Below, in pieces: positions 1 to 6,753 of a stretch of DNA of 16,171 bases. The position numbers and the translations under genes were made by a program. Position 1 is the stretch's first letter, and each line of letters begins with the position of its first letter. Under the pieces are notes generated by a model. The model was given only the letters and a program-made list of their open reading frames with translations. It was not told the DNA's origin and did not search any database. Location: the NCBI GenBank assembly GCA_014380965.1, contig JACMIV010000213.1, positions 1 to 16,171 of the forward strand, read 5' to 3'. This DNA comes from Rhizobiaceae bacterium (lineage in GTDB: Bacteria > Pseudomonadota > Alphaproteobacteria > Rhizobiales > Rhizobiaceae).

Positions 1-2
1 AT

Positions 3-251
3 GCCGCGCGCCGGGCGCGTGCCGCCATTCCGCTTCCCATGCCGTCGGTCCGCAGCAATTCGCAAAGTGCCAATCCGTTCGCGGCCGACGTGCCGGCACG
101 ACCATCGGCCGGAACCGCGCCGGAATCAGGTACCGTCGAACGCGCGCCGCTTCCGCCCGCCCTCGATCTCGAAAATCCCGTGCCTCCACCGACAGAACCG
201 CCGGCGGACTTCCAGTCGCTGCCCGGCGTTCAGGCTCCGTTGAGGTTCTGA
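3..251 (+). CDS. C-terminal end of an unidentified protein (5' partial)
   Basis: The frame is open from the window edge to a TGA at 249-251, so this is probably the last 82 codons of a gene that begins outside the window. The residues are Ala/Pro-rich with Ser and Glu (for example PPALDLENPVPPPTEPPADF) and end in LPGVQAPLRF, which looks like a disordered, proline-rich tail. I recognise no domain. This frame was preferred over the frame ending at 243 because that one gives an Arg-rich, Cys/His-containing protein typical of a shadow frame. An internal ATG at 39 could give a 70-residue ORF, but nothing marks it as a start. The gene converges on the ribbon-helix-helix gene and overlaps its 3' end by 22 bp. 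Confidence 0.5.
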   Translation, partial: AARRARAAIPLPMPSVRSNSQSANPFAADVPARPSAGTAPESGTVERAPLPPALDLENPVPPPTEPPADFQSLPGVQAPLRF

Positions 252-493
252 CCGAACTCAGCGGAGCTGAGGTCCGGCGCCGGGCGGCTTTCGAGCGCCT
301 CGGCAAGAACGAAGAGGCGGATGGCGGAGGAGAGATTGGTCCCAGCGATGCGGGCCGTATCGATCGAGGCGACGAGCGCTGCCAGCGAAAGCCGGCGCCC
401 CGCCGCAATCGCCTGGAGACGCGACCAGAAGGCATCCTCGACGCTGATCGACGTGCGGTGGCCGCGAATGGTGATCGAGCGTTTGACGATCAT
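230..493 (-). CDS. Ribbon-helix-helix domain protein (RHH_4-like), 87 aa
   Basis: This is a small protein with the look of the alphaproteobacterial RHH_4 family: an N-terminal beta strand with basic residues (MIVKRSITIRGHRTSIS), then an acidic/aromatic turn (VEDAFW), then two helices ending near residue 65. RHH folds usually dimerise and bind DNA, but the target of this family is not known to me. The start at 493 was chosen over an upstream ATG at 541 because the conserved family start is MIVKRS/T and the extra 16 residues are low-complexity Arg/Pro. It lies downstream of sspB and the DUF4169 gene on the same strand, a grouping I recall from rhizobia. A 247-bp gap with repeat sequence separates it from DUF4169, so co-transcription is uncertain. 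Confidence 0.8.
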   Translation of the reverse strand: MIVKRSITIRGHRTSISVEDAFWSRLQAIAAGRRLSLAALVASIDTARIAGTNLSSAIRLFVLAEALESRPAPDLSSAEFGQNLNGA

Positions 494-529
494 GGGGTGA
501 CGCGGGCCGCGCCGGTTCCGAACCGCCGA

Positions 530-709
530 GCTCTTCGGCAACTCCCCTCTGCCGTGGCGGGCAGCACCTCCTCAAGGGGGGCGAACAGCCAGCTAGCACA
601 GCTTCGAGCAGTTTCAGATATGGAAACCCTCCAGGGGAACGGTGACGTTTCGATCTCCCCCCTTGAGGGGAAGATGCCCGGCAGAGCGGAGGGGGGTTGC
701 CGAAGAGCG
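530..709. repeat. Inverted pair of palindromic repeat copies
   Basis: Two imperfect copies of one motif of about 55 bp face each other. The left arm is at about 530-582 and the right arm at about 655-709. Read inward from each end, both begin GCTCTTCGGCAAC, continue through a C-rich stretch and a CTCTGCC/GGGCA block, and end in CTCAAGGGGGG. The arms are separated by about 72 bp of unrelated sequence. The motif resembles the abundant intergenic palindromic repeats of rhizobia with C-runs, G-runs and a central TGCC/GGCA dyad; that comparison is from memory. The pair occupies most of the DUF4169-to-RHH gap (494-740), in which I see no gene. A transcript crossing it could fold into one long hairpin. 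Confidence 0.75.
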
Positions 710-740
710 CGAGGGTCGACGGCGGGTGCGTCCATTGCCG

Positions 741-941
741 TCAGCGTTCGTCGCCGGCTTCACCGGTCACGCCGCGTTTCATCCCGTCGAGGCGCGCCTC
801 GGCACGCGCGGTTTCGCTCCGTGCCTTCGTCTTCAACGCTTTGGGAAGTCCGAATGCGATCCTGTTGGCATCCGCGAGCTCTTCTCGGCCCGTCCTTGCG
901 GCTCGCTTGCGCGCCTGGCGGAGATTGACGATCTCGGCCAT
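741..941 (-). CDS. DUF4169 family protein, 66 aa
   Basis: The protein begins MAEIVNLRQARKRAAR, the typical opening of the DUF4169 family. It continues as a highly charged helical segment with NRIAFGLPKA and an Arg/Glu-rich stretch ending LDGMKRG. No function is known to me for this family. The start at 941 was chosen because the family signature begins exactly there; the open frame upstream is an antisense-type shadow over sspB. It follows sspB with a gap of only 7 bp on the same strand, so the two are almost certainly co-transcribed. The size is normal for the family. Confidence 0.85.
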   Translation of the reverse strand: MAEIVNLRQARKRAARTGREELADANRIAFGLPKALKTKARSETARAEARLDGMKRGVTGEAGDER

Positions 942-948
942 TGCGCGC

Positions 949-1530
949 TCAGGTCTTCTTGCGGAACGCGTCGAGCGAGACGACCTCGGCAGGCTTCTTG
1001 TCCGCGCCGGTCGCACCATCCGACTTCCCGGTGTCGTGGCTGGCATCCTTGGCCTCGATCTTGGCGGGAAGCTTGGCCGGCGCCTGCGAGCGCTGCGGTT
1101 TTGCGACTTCCTTGAGAGTCGGCGGCGCGATCGGCAGGCGCGCGTCGTCCACCGAGCCGTTCGCGGCCTCGACCTCGCGCACATCGAATTCGAGCTCGAA
1201 ATTCACTGCCGGATCGTAGAACCCGCGGATCGCTGCAAAGGGGATCAGCAGACGCTCGGGAATGTCGGAGAAGGAGAGGCCTACCTCGAAGGACGTATCG
1301 GTGACGGCGAGGTCCCAATACTGGTGCTGGATGACGATCGTCATCAGCTCGGGATACTTCTCGCGCAAGCGCGAAGAGATTCGAACGCCCGGCGCAGAGG
1401 TCAGGAAGGTGATGAAGAAGTGGTGCTCGCCGGGAAGCCCCGTCTTGATGACTTCGGTCAACACCTTCCGAATCACGCCGCGCAAAGCGTCCTGCGCGAG
1501 AATGTCGTAGCGGATTAGATCCTGACCCAT
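949..1530 (-). CDS. sspB: SspB family ClpXP adaptor (alphaproteobacterial type)
   Basis: SspB tethers ssrA-tagged proteins to the ClpXP protease in the cytoplasm. The 193-residue protein starts MGQDLIRYDILAQDALRG, a strongly conserved alphaproteobacterial opening. The substrate-binding fold runs to about residue 120 and includes a HHFFITF strand, a PGVRIS strand and the DTSFEVGLSFSDIPERL region. A low-complexity Lys/Ala/Pro linker follows (about 140-180). The C-terminus, EVVSLDAFRKKT, matches the short ClpX-docking tail expected of SspB-alpha. No strong Shine-Dalgarno is visible, but protein conservation fixes the start. The gene lies immediately downstream of ssrA on the same strand and 7 bp upstream of DUF4169. 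In Caulobacter the SspB-alpha homologue delivers ssrA-tagged substrates, so the neighbour fits the function. Confidence 0.92.
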   Translation of the reverse strand: MGQDLIRYDILAQDALRGVIRKVLTEVIKTGLPGEHHFFITFLTSAPGVRISSRLREKYPELMTIVIQHQYWDLAVTDTSFEVGLSFSDIPERLLIPFAAIRGFYDPAVNFELEFDVREVEAANGSVDDARLPIAPPTLKEVAKPQRSQAPAKLPAKIEAKDASHDTGKSDGATGADKKPAEVVSLDAFRKKT

Positions 1531-1555
1531 GGTTGCGTCTCTGACCGCCTGTTCT

Positions 1556-1573
1556 GAAGCCCGCCAAAGGCGG
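1556..1573 (-). terminator. Weak hairpin after ssrA
   Basis: On the minus strand CCGCC-TTT-GGCGG (1573-1561) forms a 5-bp stem with a 3-nt loop, followed by GCTTC. It lies about 20 nt beyond the likely 3' end of the tmRNA coding piece and before sspB. The U-run is poor, so it may be only a partial terminator or a processing landmark. Confidence 0.25.
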
Positions 1574-1589
1574 CCGGGCCAGATGAATG

Positions 1590-1935
1590 AAGTGGAGGCT
1601 TCTGTTGCCAGGTGCCTCCGGACCCCGCCTGGAAGTGCGAACCCCCAGGGCTTGATTTGAAGCTATCGCACAGCCTTAGGCTGCGAGACGCACTTCCGCA
1701 TAGTTGTCGTTGGCAACTATTGATAAAGCCCGATAACGGTGGAACAATACCGAACAGCAAACCAAACCTTTCACTGAGCATCGATCCTATTTCGGGCCCG
1801 CCTCAAGTCTCGATCCGCGGAATAATCGCTGTCGAGACCTTCGCGAGACTTCAGGTGGACCCGCCCGGTACTGCCCCGGGGTCTACTTCAGCTATTGCGT
1901 CTGGCCGTCTACTGTCATAGCTGCGTTGCCGCAGC
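1590..1935 (-). ncRNA. ssrA: tmRNA, circularly permuted two-piece form
   Basis: tmRNA rescues stalled ribosomes, acting first as a tRNA-Ala and then as a short message that adds a degradation tag. The alphaproteobacterial permuted order is visible on the minus strand. The acceptor piece runs from about 1935 to 1854, with T-arm CCGG-GGCAGTA-CCGG and 3' acceptor strand CGGGTCC followed by ACC. An intervening segment spans about 1853-1800. The coding piece runs from 1799 to about 1590. Its 5' strand GGGCCCG (1799-1793) pairs fully with CGGGTCC, including a G3-U70 wobble as expected for alanyl-tRNA synthetase recognition. The conserved GGATCGA follows, then ATAGTT just before the tag. After the tag there is an H-type pseudoknot: CCAGG (1632-1628) with CCTGG (1612-1608), and GGAGGC (1619-1614) with GCCTCC (1599-1594). 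The terminal A of CCA is not encoded. Mature ends are estimates. Confidence 0.93.
1676..1714 (-). other. ssrA: tmRNA tag reading frame (ANDNYAEVRLAA)
   Basis: The resume codon GCC at 1714-1712 begins a 12-codon frame, ANDNYAEVRLAA, ending in TAA at 1678-1676. The AND- start and the hydrophobic -LAA end are the expected tag signature; LAA is the ClpX recognition element. The tag lies between an upstream ATAGTT and a small CAGCC-TAA-GGCTG hairpin that holds the stop codon. Confidence 0.95.
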
Positions 1936-1941
1936 ACGACG

Positions 1942-1970
1942 AACATAGGTCGATTCAGAATTGCGTTCAA
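1942..1970 (-). promoter_or_regulatory. ssrA sigma70-type promoter
   Basis: TTGAAC (1970-1965) and TATGTT (1947-1942) are separated by exactly 17 bp on the minus strand. Transcription would start near 1935, which matches the expected 5' end of the acceptor piece. The upstream 1971-2043 stretch separates it from the arsB stop and holds only short GC-rich inverted repeats. Confidence 0.7.
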
Positions 1971-2043
1971 GCCGTTGTCGCAAAGGGCCCCCGGGCGTTC
2001 CGGTATTTGCAGACGGCTGTGGCTTCGCGGTGCGGCTGCCCGC

Positions 2044-3336
2044 TCAGCCGGGCCCAAGCGCCGGCAGCCAGAGGGCGAGGGCGATGAGCGTCGCGAGCAG
2101 CACCGGCGGGGTGATGACGAGCCCGACCCTCATGTACTGGCCCCAGGTGATCGTCGTGCCCTTGCCCGCCAGCACATGAAGCCAGAGCAGCGTCGCGAGG
2201 CTGCCGATCGGCGTCAGCTTCGGTCCGAGGTCGTTGCCGACGACGTTGGCGTAGACCATCAATTCCTGCGTCAGCGGTGCAAGGTCCGCCCGATCGATGG
2301 CGAGCGCGCCGACGAGCGTCGCCGGCATGTTGTTCATGACCGAGGCGAGGATCGCGACGGCAAGGCCGGTTCCGACCGTGGCGAGGAAGTCGCCCTGTCC
2401 GGCGAGCCAGACGAGGACGCCGGCTGCAAGATCGGTGAGGCCGGCGTTTCCGAGACCGTAGACGACGAGATACATGCCGATCGAGAAGAGCACGATCTGC
2501 CAGGGCGCGCCGATGAGGACCTTCGCGACGTCGACGACCTTGGAGCGCAAGGCGATCGCCACGAGAACGAGCGCGGCCGCGCCGGTCACGAAGGCGATCG
2601 GAATGCCGAGCGGGGCGGTGGCGAAATAGGCGACGAGGAGGACCCCGAGGAGCGGAAAGGCGGCACGGAACACGGCCGGGTCACGGATCGCCGCCGAGGG
2701 CTGCTCCAATATGCCGACATCGTAGGTCTCGGGCAGGTCGCGTCCATAGTAGAGCCAGAGAACAAGGAGCGTGGCAGCGAGCGAGACGAGGTTCACCGGC
2801 ACCATCACGGCGGCGTAGCGCGCGAAGGAAATATCGAAATAGTTGGCCGAGACGATGTTCACGAGATTGGAGATCACCAGCGGCAGGCTGGTGGAATCGG
2901 CGACGAAGCCGGTCGCGACGATGAAGGCGAGGGCCGCCGTCGGTTGGAAGTCGAGGCGCAGGAGGATCGCAAGGACGATCGGCGTGAGGAGGAGCGCCGC
3001 GCCGTCATTGGCGAAGACGGCCGCGATGGCCGCGCCGAGGAGGACGACGAGCGGGAATAGCATGCGTCCGCGCCCGCCGCCCCAGCGCGCCACATGGAGC
3101 GCTGCCCATGCGAAGAAGCCGGCCTCGTCGAGGATCAGCGAGATCACGATCAGCGCCACGAAGGTGAAGGTCGCATCCCAGACGATCTCCCAGACGGTGC
3201 CGACATCGGCAAGGTCGACGATGCCGAAGAGAAGCGCAACGGCCGCCCCGCCGAGCGCGGACCAGCCGATGCCGAGGCCCCTGGGTTGCCAGATGACGAG
3301 AACCAGCGTGGCGAGGAAGATCGCGAAGGCAAGCAT
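2044..3336 (-). CDS. arsB: Arsenite efflux permease ArsB
   Basis: ArsB extrudes arsenite (and antimonite) across the inner membrane, either alone or as the channel partner of an ArsA ATPase; no arsA is present here. The 430-residue protein is the usual length for the family (about 429) and is almost entirely hydrophobic segments. It starts MLAFAIFLATLVLVIWQPRG with a first membrane helix. Conserved features include LILDEAGFFAWAALH (about 67-81), FANDGAALLLTPIV (about 108-121), the LPLVISNLVNIVSANYF region and the late NMPATLVGALAI and GNDLGPKLTPIGSLATLLW motifs. It is the last gene of the arsR1 operon, 17 bp behind arsH, and is followed by the ssrA promoter region. Acr3 is the other arsenite permease family, but these motifs belong to ArsB. 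Confidence 0.95.
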   Translation of the reverse strand: MLAFAIFLATLVLVIWQPRGLGIGWSALGGAAVALLFGIVDLADVGTVWEIVWDATFTFVALIVISLILDEAGFFAWAALHVARWGGGRGRMLFPLVVLLGAAIAAVFANDGAALLLTPIVLAILLRLDFQPTAALAFIVATGFVADSTSLPLVISNLVNIVSANYFDISFARYAAVMVPVNLVSLAATLLVLWLYYGRDLPETYDVGILEQPSAAIRDPAVFRAAFPLLGVLLVAYFATAPLGIPIAFVTGAAALVLVAIALRSKVVDVAKVLIGAPWQIVLFSIGMYLVVYGLGNAGLTDLAAGVLVWLAGQGDFLATVGTGLAVAILASVMNNMPATLVGALAIDRADLAPLTQELMVYANVVGNDLGPKLTPIGSLATLLWLHVLAGKGTTITWGQYMRVGLVITPPVLLATLIALALWLPALGPG

Positions 3337-3353
3337 GGCGGATATCCGTCTCG

Positions 3354-4079
3354 TCAGAGGGCGCGCTGGTTGACGCGCTTCGACAGCGCCTCGGCGGTCT
3401 CGACGCGCTCGGAATAGCGGTCGGTGAGGAGGGCGGAGCGGCCGCGCGTCATCACGGTGAACTTCATCAGCTCCTCGCAGACGTCGACGATCCGCTCATA
3501 GTAGGCGGAGGGCCTCATGCGGCCGGCCTCGTCGAATTCGAGGAAGGCCTTGGCGACGGACGACTGGTTCGGGATGGTGATCATCCGCATCCAGCGTCCG
3601 AGGATGCGCATCTGGTTGACGGCGTTGAAGCTTTGCGAGCCGCCGGAAACCTGCATCACCGCGAGCGTCTTGCCCTGCGTCGGGCGCACGCCGCCGAGCT
3701 CCAGCGGGATCCAGTCGATCTGCGCCTTGAGGACGCCGGTCATCGCCCCGTGCCGCTCTGGGCTGACCCAGACCATGCCCTCCGACCAGGCCGCAGCCAG
3801 GCGAAGTTCGGCGACCTTCGGATGGTCGGGCTCGGAGCCGTCGGGAAGCGGCAGGCCGCGCGGATCGAAGGTCCTCACCTCCGCGCCGAAGAAGGCGAGG
3901 AGTCGCCCCGCCTCTTCGGCGACGAGGCGCGAATAGGAGCGCTCGCGGATCGAGCCGTAGAGCACGAGGATGCGCGGGGCATGGGCCGGGGCGCCGGGGC
4001 CGGCGAGGGCCTCGACGTCGACCGGGTGGAGCTGCCGGGGATCGACATTGGGAAGATCGGCGATGGGCAAGGATGTCAC
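3354..4079 (-). CDS. arsH: Arsenical resistance flavoprotein ArsH
   Basis: ArsH is an NADPH-dependent FMN reductase that oxidises trivalent organoarsenicals in characterised members. The 241-residue protein has the extended N-terminus typical of ArsH (residues 1-35) before the flavodoxin-like fold. The FMN phosphate-binding loop is [10 protein letters not shown] at 42-51. The conserved [12 protein letters not shown] block is at 104-115, followed by [10 protein letters not shown], with [10 protein letters not shown] at 146-155. The start at 4079 overlaps the stop of the glutaredoxin-type arsC by 4 bp (ATGA), indicating translational coupling, and arsB follows 17 bp later. All expected family blocks are present and there is no sign of damage. 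Confidence 0.94.
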   Translation of the reverse strand: MTSLPIADLPNVDPRQLHPVDVEALAGPGAPAHAPRILVLYGSIRERSYSRLVAEEAGRLLAFFGAEVRTFDPRGLPLPDGSEPDHPKVAELRLAAAWSEGMVWVSPERHGAMTGVLKAQIDWIPLELGGVRPTQGKTLAVMQVSGGSQSFNAVNQMRILGRWMRMITIPNQSSVAKAFLEFDEAGRMRPSAYYERIVDVCEELMKFTVMTRGRSALLTDRYSERVETAEALSKRVNQRAL

Positions 4080-4480
4080 GAGGATGCCTTCACGACCTCG
4101 CCGTCCTCCTTCGTGAAGTCGCCGATCGCGTTCGGCAGGATCTCCAGCACTTTTTCCGAGGGGCGGCAGAGCGCCACGCCCTTCTCCGTCACCACGATCG
4201 GCCGATTGATGAGGATCGGGTGCGCCATCATCGCGTCGAGCAGTTCCTCGTCCGAGAGGGCCGGGTCGTCCAGCCCGAGCTCGGCATAGGGTGTGCCCTT
4301 TTCGCGAAGGAGCTCGCGCGGCCGCATGCCCATCACGTTAAGGAGTTCGGCAAGCGTCTCGCGGCTCGGCGGCGTCTTCAGGTATTCGATGACCTCCGGC
4401 TCCTCGCCGGACTGGCGGATCATCTCCAGCGTGTTGCGCGACGTTCCGCAATCGGGGTTGTGATAGATCGTGACGGACAT
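4076..4480 (-). CDS. arsC: Arsenate reductase, glutaredoxin-dependent ArsC type
   Basis: This enzyme reduces arsenate to arsenite using glutathione and glutaredoxin. The 134-residue protein begins with a thioredoxin-like strand and the catalytic motif [12 protein letters not shown], with Cys11 equivalent to Cys12 of the E. coli plasmid enzyme. Three arginines that bind oxyanion in that enzyme have counterparts at Arg59 (LLREKGTPY), Arg93 (INRPIVV) and Arg106 (CRPSEKV). An AAGGAAA ribosome binding site lies 7-8 nt upstream of the ATG. It follows the LMW-type arsC by 24 bp and overlaps arsH by 4 bp. Two unrelated arsenate reductases therefore sit in tandem. Confidence 0.94.
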   Translation of the reverse strand: MSVTIYHNPDCGTSRNTLEMIRQSGEEPEVIEYLKTPPSRETLAELLNVMGMRPRELLREKGTPYAELGLDDPALSDEELLDAMMAHPILINRPIVVTEKGVALCRPSEKVLEILPNAIGDFTKEDGEVVKASS

Positions 4481-4504
4481 GGAGCTTTCCTTGCGATGCA
4501 GGTG

Positions 4505-5035
4505 TCAGGCGACGTCTGAACGGCGGAGGGTTGCGCCTTCCAACTGGCCGATCTCGCGGATCTTGGCAGTCAGGCGCGAGCGCTCGAGGCTTGCGATGGG
4601 CAGGGCGGTAAAGACCGAGATGCGGTTCTTCATGTAGCGGAAGGCCTGCGTGAAGGCGGCACGCTTCCACATCTCGGTTCCCGTCACGCTGGCAGGGTCC
4701 TCGATGCCCCAGTGTGCCGTCATCGGCTGGCCCGGCCAAACGGGGCAGGCCTCGGCCGCCGCGCTGTCGCAGACGGTGAAGACGAAGTCCATCATCGGCG
4801 CGCCGGCGGTGGCGAACTCCGTCCAGTCCTTGGAACGTGCCTGCTCCATCGGGTAGCCCAGCTCTTCGAGGACGGAGAGCGCCATCGGATTGACTTCGCC
4901 CTTGGGTCGGCTTCCGGCGGAGAAGGCGCGGAACCGGCCCGCGCCGTCCTTGGCGAGGATGCTTTCGGCAAGGATCGAACGGGCCGAGTTGCCCGTGCAG
5001 AGGAAGAGGACGTTGAATGCGGCCGAGCGGGTCAT
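4505..5035 (-). CDS. arsC: Arsenate reductase / low-molecular-weight phosphatase-type ArsC
   Basis: The protein belongs to the LMW tyrosine-phosphatase-like arsenate reductases, which use a P-loop cysteine and a redox cysteine pair with thioredoxin or a similar donor. With the start at 5035 it is 176 residues. The P-loop CTGNSAR runs 13-19. The second region, FTVCDSAAAEACPVWPG, gives Cys89 and Cys97, matching in layout the Cys82/Cys89 pair of staphylococcal ArsC but one residue further apart. HWGIEDPASV follows. The ATG at 5035 was chosen over one at 5056 because it overlaps the arsR1 stop by ATGA and has GGAGA 7 nt upstream. It is the second gene of the arsR1 operon. A general phosphatase role cannot be excluded, but the cysteines and context favour arsenate. 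Confidence 0.9.
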   Translation of the reverse strand: MTRSAAFNVLFLCTGNSARSILAESILAKDGAGRFRAFSAGSRPKGEVNPMALSVLEELGYPMEQARSKDWTEFATAGAPMMDFVFTVCDSAAAEACPVWPGQPMTAHWGIEDPASVTGTEMWKRAAFTQAFRYMKNRISVFTALPIASLERSRLTAKIREIGQLEGATLRRSDVA

Positions 5036-5379
5036 CTGCAGATCTCCGGTTCGCAAGGGGTGAGGAGGGCGGCGAGGTCGCCGCAGATTTCCGGTCGCCC
5101 GCCGCAGCAGTCCTCGGTGAGAAAGCCGAGAAGATCGCGCATCTGGCCGAAACGGGCGGCGTAGAGAATGCGGCGGCCGTCGCGCCAGGACTGGACGAGG
5201 CCGGATCGTTCGAGCGTGGCGAGGTGAAAGCTCATGCGGGTCGGCGGAACGGCGAGCCGATCGGCGATCTCGCCGGATGCGATGCCGGACGGGCCGGCCT
5301 TTACCAGCGCGCGGTAGGCAGCGAGCCGGTCGGCATGGGCAAGAGCGGAAAGGGCGGCGACGGCATCCGGATCAGTCAT
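5032..5379 (-). CDS. arsR: ArsR/SmtB family arsenic-responsive repressor (copy 1)
   Basis: This 115-residue winged-helix repressor should sit on the ars promoter and leave it when arsenite binds. The fold is typical: ALSALAHADRLAAYRALV (helix 1-2), a helix-turn-helix around residues 35-62 (GEIADRLAVPPTRMSFHLATLERSG) and a wing with RDGRRILYAA. The classical CVCDL metal motif in the recognition helix region is missing. Instead there is a C-terminal cluster, Cys91-Cys92 and Cys99 plus Cys109 and Cys114, resembling the C-terminal site of the Acidithiobacillus-type ArsR. The start at 5379 is the only reasonable ATG and has no Shine-Dalgarno; the promoter -10 lies so close that the mRNA is probably leaderless. 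It heads arsC-arsC-arsH-arsB. Confidence 0.92.
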   Translation of the reverse strand: MTDPDAVAALSALAHADRLAAYRALVKAGPSGIASGEIADRLAVPPTRMSFHLATLERSGLVQSWRDGRRILYAARFGQMRDLLGFLTEDCCGGRPEICGDLAALLTPCEPEICR

Positions 5380-5386
5380 GAGATAT

Positions 5387-5414
5387 ATAATACAAGGATA
5401 GTCGCAGAGTACAA
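5387..5414 (-). promoter_or_regulatory. Promoter of the arsR1-arsC-arsC-arsH-arsB operon
   Basis: TTGTAC (5414-5409) and TATTAT (5392-5387) are 16 bp apart on the minus strand in an unusually AT-rich patch. Transcription would begin at about 5380, at or just before the arsR1 ATG. A direct repeat CTTGTA occurs at 5415-5410 and 5395-5390, 20 bp apart, and could be part of an ArsR1 site. The -35 lies next to the stop codon of the MFS gene (5418-5420). Confidence 0.6.
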
Positions 5415-5417
5415 GCG

Positions 5418-6680
5418 TTATCGGTTCGAGCCGGGACGACCGGCCTCCGGCGATGCCGCGGGACCTGCCGCCGCACGACGCTGCAATCTGGCGACCGCGA
5501 GAAAGCACAGGGCGCCGCAGGCGGCGAGGCCGGCCAGTGCCGCAAGAGCTGCGCCAGCGCCGAGGCGCTCGATGAGAAAGGACAGGGTGACGGGGGCTGC
5601 CGCCGCGCTGACGAGCTGGGCGGACGAGATGCGACCGAGGCGCTCGCCGTAACCGTGGCGACCGAAGAGGGCGAGCGGGAGCGTTCCGCGCACGATGCTC
5701 GTGAGGCCGGAGCCGAAGCCGAGGAGGATGGCGAAGGCGGCGGCGCCCGCTACCGTGGGCGCCGCCGCCGCAAGCACCAGCACGGCCACCGGCAGAAGCA
5801 GTGCGGCCGCAAGGGTCGCGTCGATCGGGTGGCGCTTCGATCCGCCCGCCATGTTCACGAAACGGACCAGCACCTGCGCCGGCCCGAACAGCGAGGCGAC
5901 GAGGACGCTCGCGCCGCCGATGCCGACGGAGACGAGCAGCGGCACCAACTGTGCCGAGATGCCGGAGAAGAGGAAGCCCCCGAAGGCAAAGCCCGCGGCG
6001 ACGAGAACGAGAGCTTTCGCCCTCAACGCTTCGGGAAGCGGCGCGATTTCGGTCTCTGCCGAAGGGGTCGCCAACGGCGCGCGCGCCTCGCCGAAACGCT
6101 TCGCACCGCTCCGGAGGGACAGATGCAATGGAACGCAGAGGAGGTTGAGGCAGGCATAGATCGCATAGATCGCCTGCCACGACATCACGCCGAGCAGACC
6201 ATCCGTCAGCGGCCAGAAAATGGTCGAGGCAAAGCCCGCGATCAGTGTCAGATGGACGATCCGCCGCCGCGCATCGGCGCCCGTCCGTTCCGCCAGAAGC
6301 GCGAAGGCGGCGTTGTATTGGACGAAGGGGGAGGCGAGTTCGACGGCGACGACGCCAAGCGCGAAGACGAGACCGTTCGGCGCGGCGGCGACGAGAAGGA
6401 GCGCTGCCGCCGAGACCGCGGATCCCGCCGCCATGACGGGCGCTGAACCAAAGCGGTCGATGCATCGGCCGGCGAATGGCGAGATGATTCCGCTGGCGAG
6501 GAGGGCCGCGGAGAGGATCGCGAAGACCGACGGAACGGTCCAGCCGAAGGTTGCCGCCATCGACGGGGCGAGAATTGCGAAGGCGTAGTAGAGCGTGCCG
6601 TAGCCGACGATCTGGCTGAGGCCCAGCGACCAGACCAACCGGCGAGGCGAGAGACGGTGCAAAACACTCCGGCCGGTCAT
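5418..6680 (-). CDS. MFS transporter, probably arsenic-linked efflux (ArsK-like candidate)
   Basis: This is a 420-residue major facilitator protein with about twelve hydrophobic segments in two halves separated by a charged loop near residues 200-225 (SLRSGAKRFGEARAPL). It begins SPRRLVWSLGLSQIVGYGTLYY, and FAGRCIDRFGSAPVMAAGS between helices 2 and 3 resembles the MFS loop signature. The C-terminus is Arg/Pro/Ala-rich. The substrate is not readable from the sequence. Position between two arsR genes, and an operator-like site shared with arsR2, argue for a metalloid substrate; ArsK, an MFS arsenite/antimonite exporter described in Agrobacterium, is the obvious comparison but I could not align it. 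It starts 73 bp after the arsR2 stop and ends 38 bp before arsR1. A weak AAAGACGGG may serve as ribosome binding site. Confidence 0.8.
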   Translation of the reverse strand: MTGRSVLHRLSPRRLVWSLGLSQIVGYGTLYYAFAILAPSMAATFGWTVPSVFAILSAALLASGIISPFAGRCIDRFGSAPVMAAGSAVSAAALLLVAAAPNGLVFALGVVAVELASPFVQYNAAFALLAERTGADARRRIVHLTLIAGFASTIFWPLTDGLLGVMSWQAIYAIYACLNLLCVPLHLSLRSGAKRFGEARAPLATPSAETEIAPLPEALRAKALVLVAAGFAFGGFLFSGISAQLVPLLVSVGIGGASVLVASLFGPAQVLVRFVNMAGGSKRHPIDATLAAALLLPVAVLVLAAAAPTVAGAAAFAILLGFGSGLTSIVRGTLPLALFGRHGYGERLGRISSAQLVSAAAAPVTLSFLIERLGAGAALAALAGLAACGALCFLAVARLQRRAAAGPAASPEAGRPGSNR

Positions 6681-6689
6681 GGACCCGTC

Positions 6690-6717
6690 TTTCTAGAAAT
6701 ACCGAAATTAACGACAA
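6690..6717 (-). promoter_or_regulatory. Candidate promoter and ArsR-type operator before the MFS gene
   Basis: TTGTCG (6717-6712) and TAGAAA (6695-6690) are 16 bp apart on the minus strand. Overlapping the -10 is a TTTC-N10-GAAA dyad (plus-strand 6690-6707), the same form and spacing as one at the start of arsR2. Just upstream, a GC-rich hairpin GCGGG-CCAG-CCCGC (about 6720-6733) may weaken read-through from arsR2. Confidence 0.45.
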
Positions 6718-6753
6718 GCGGCGGGCCAGCCCGCGCTTTGCGGCGGGGCAGCG

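Noticed and set aside
1854..1880. An att-site duplication of the ssrA acceptor end marking an ars island.
   Set aside because: I found no second copy of this sequence in the window and no integrase gene.
1612..1920. A 102-codon plus-strand ORF over ssrA, and minus-strand ORFs in 1515-2057.
   Set aside because: The region is explained by the tmRNA structure; these frames have no coding character.
1975..3060. A 361-codon plus-strand frame opposite arsB.
   Set aside because: It is an extremely charged composition mirroring the hydrophobic arsB codons and has no start signal.
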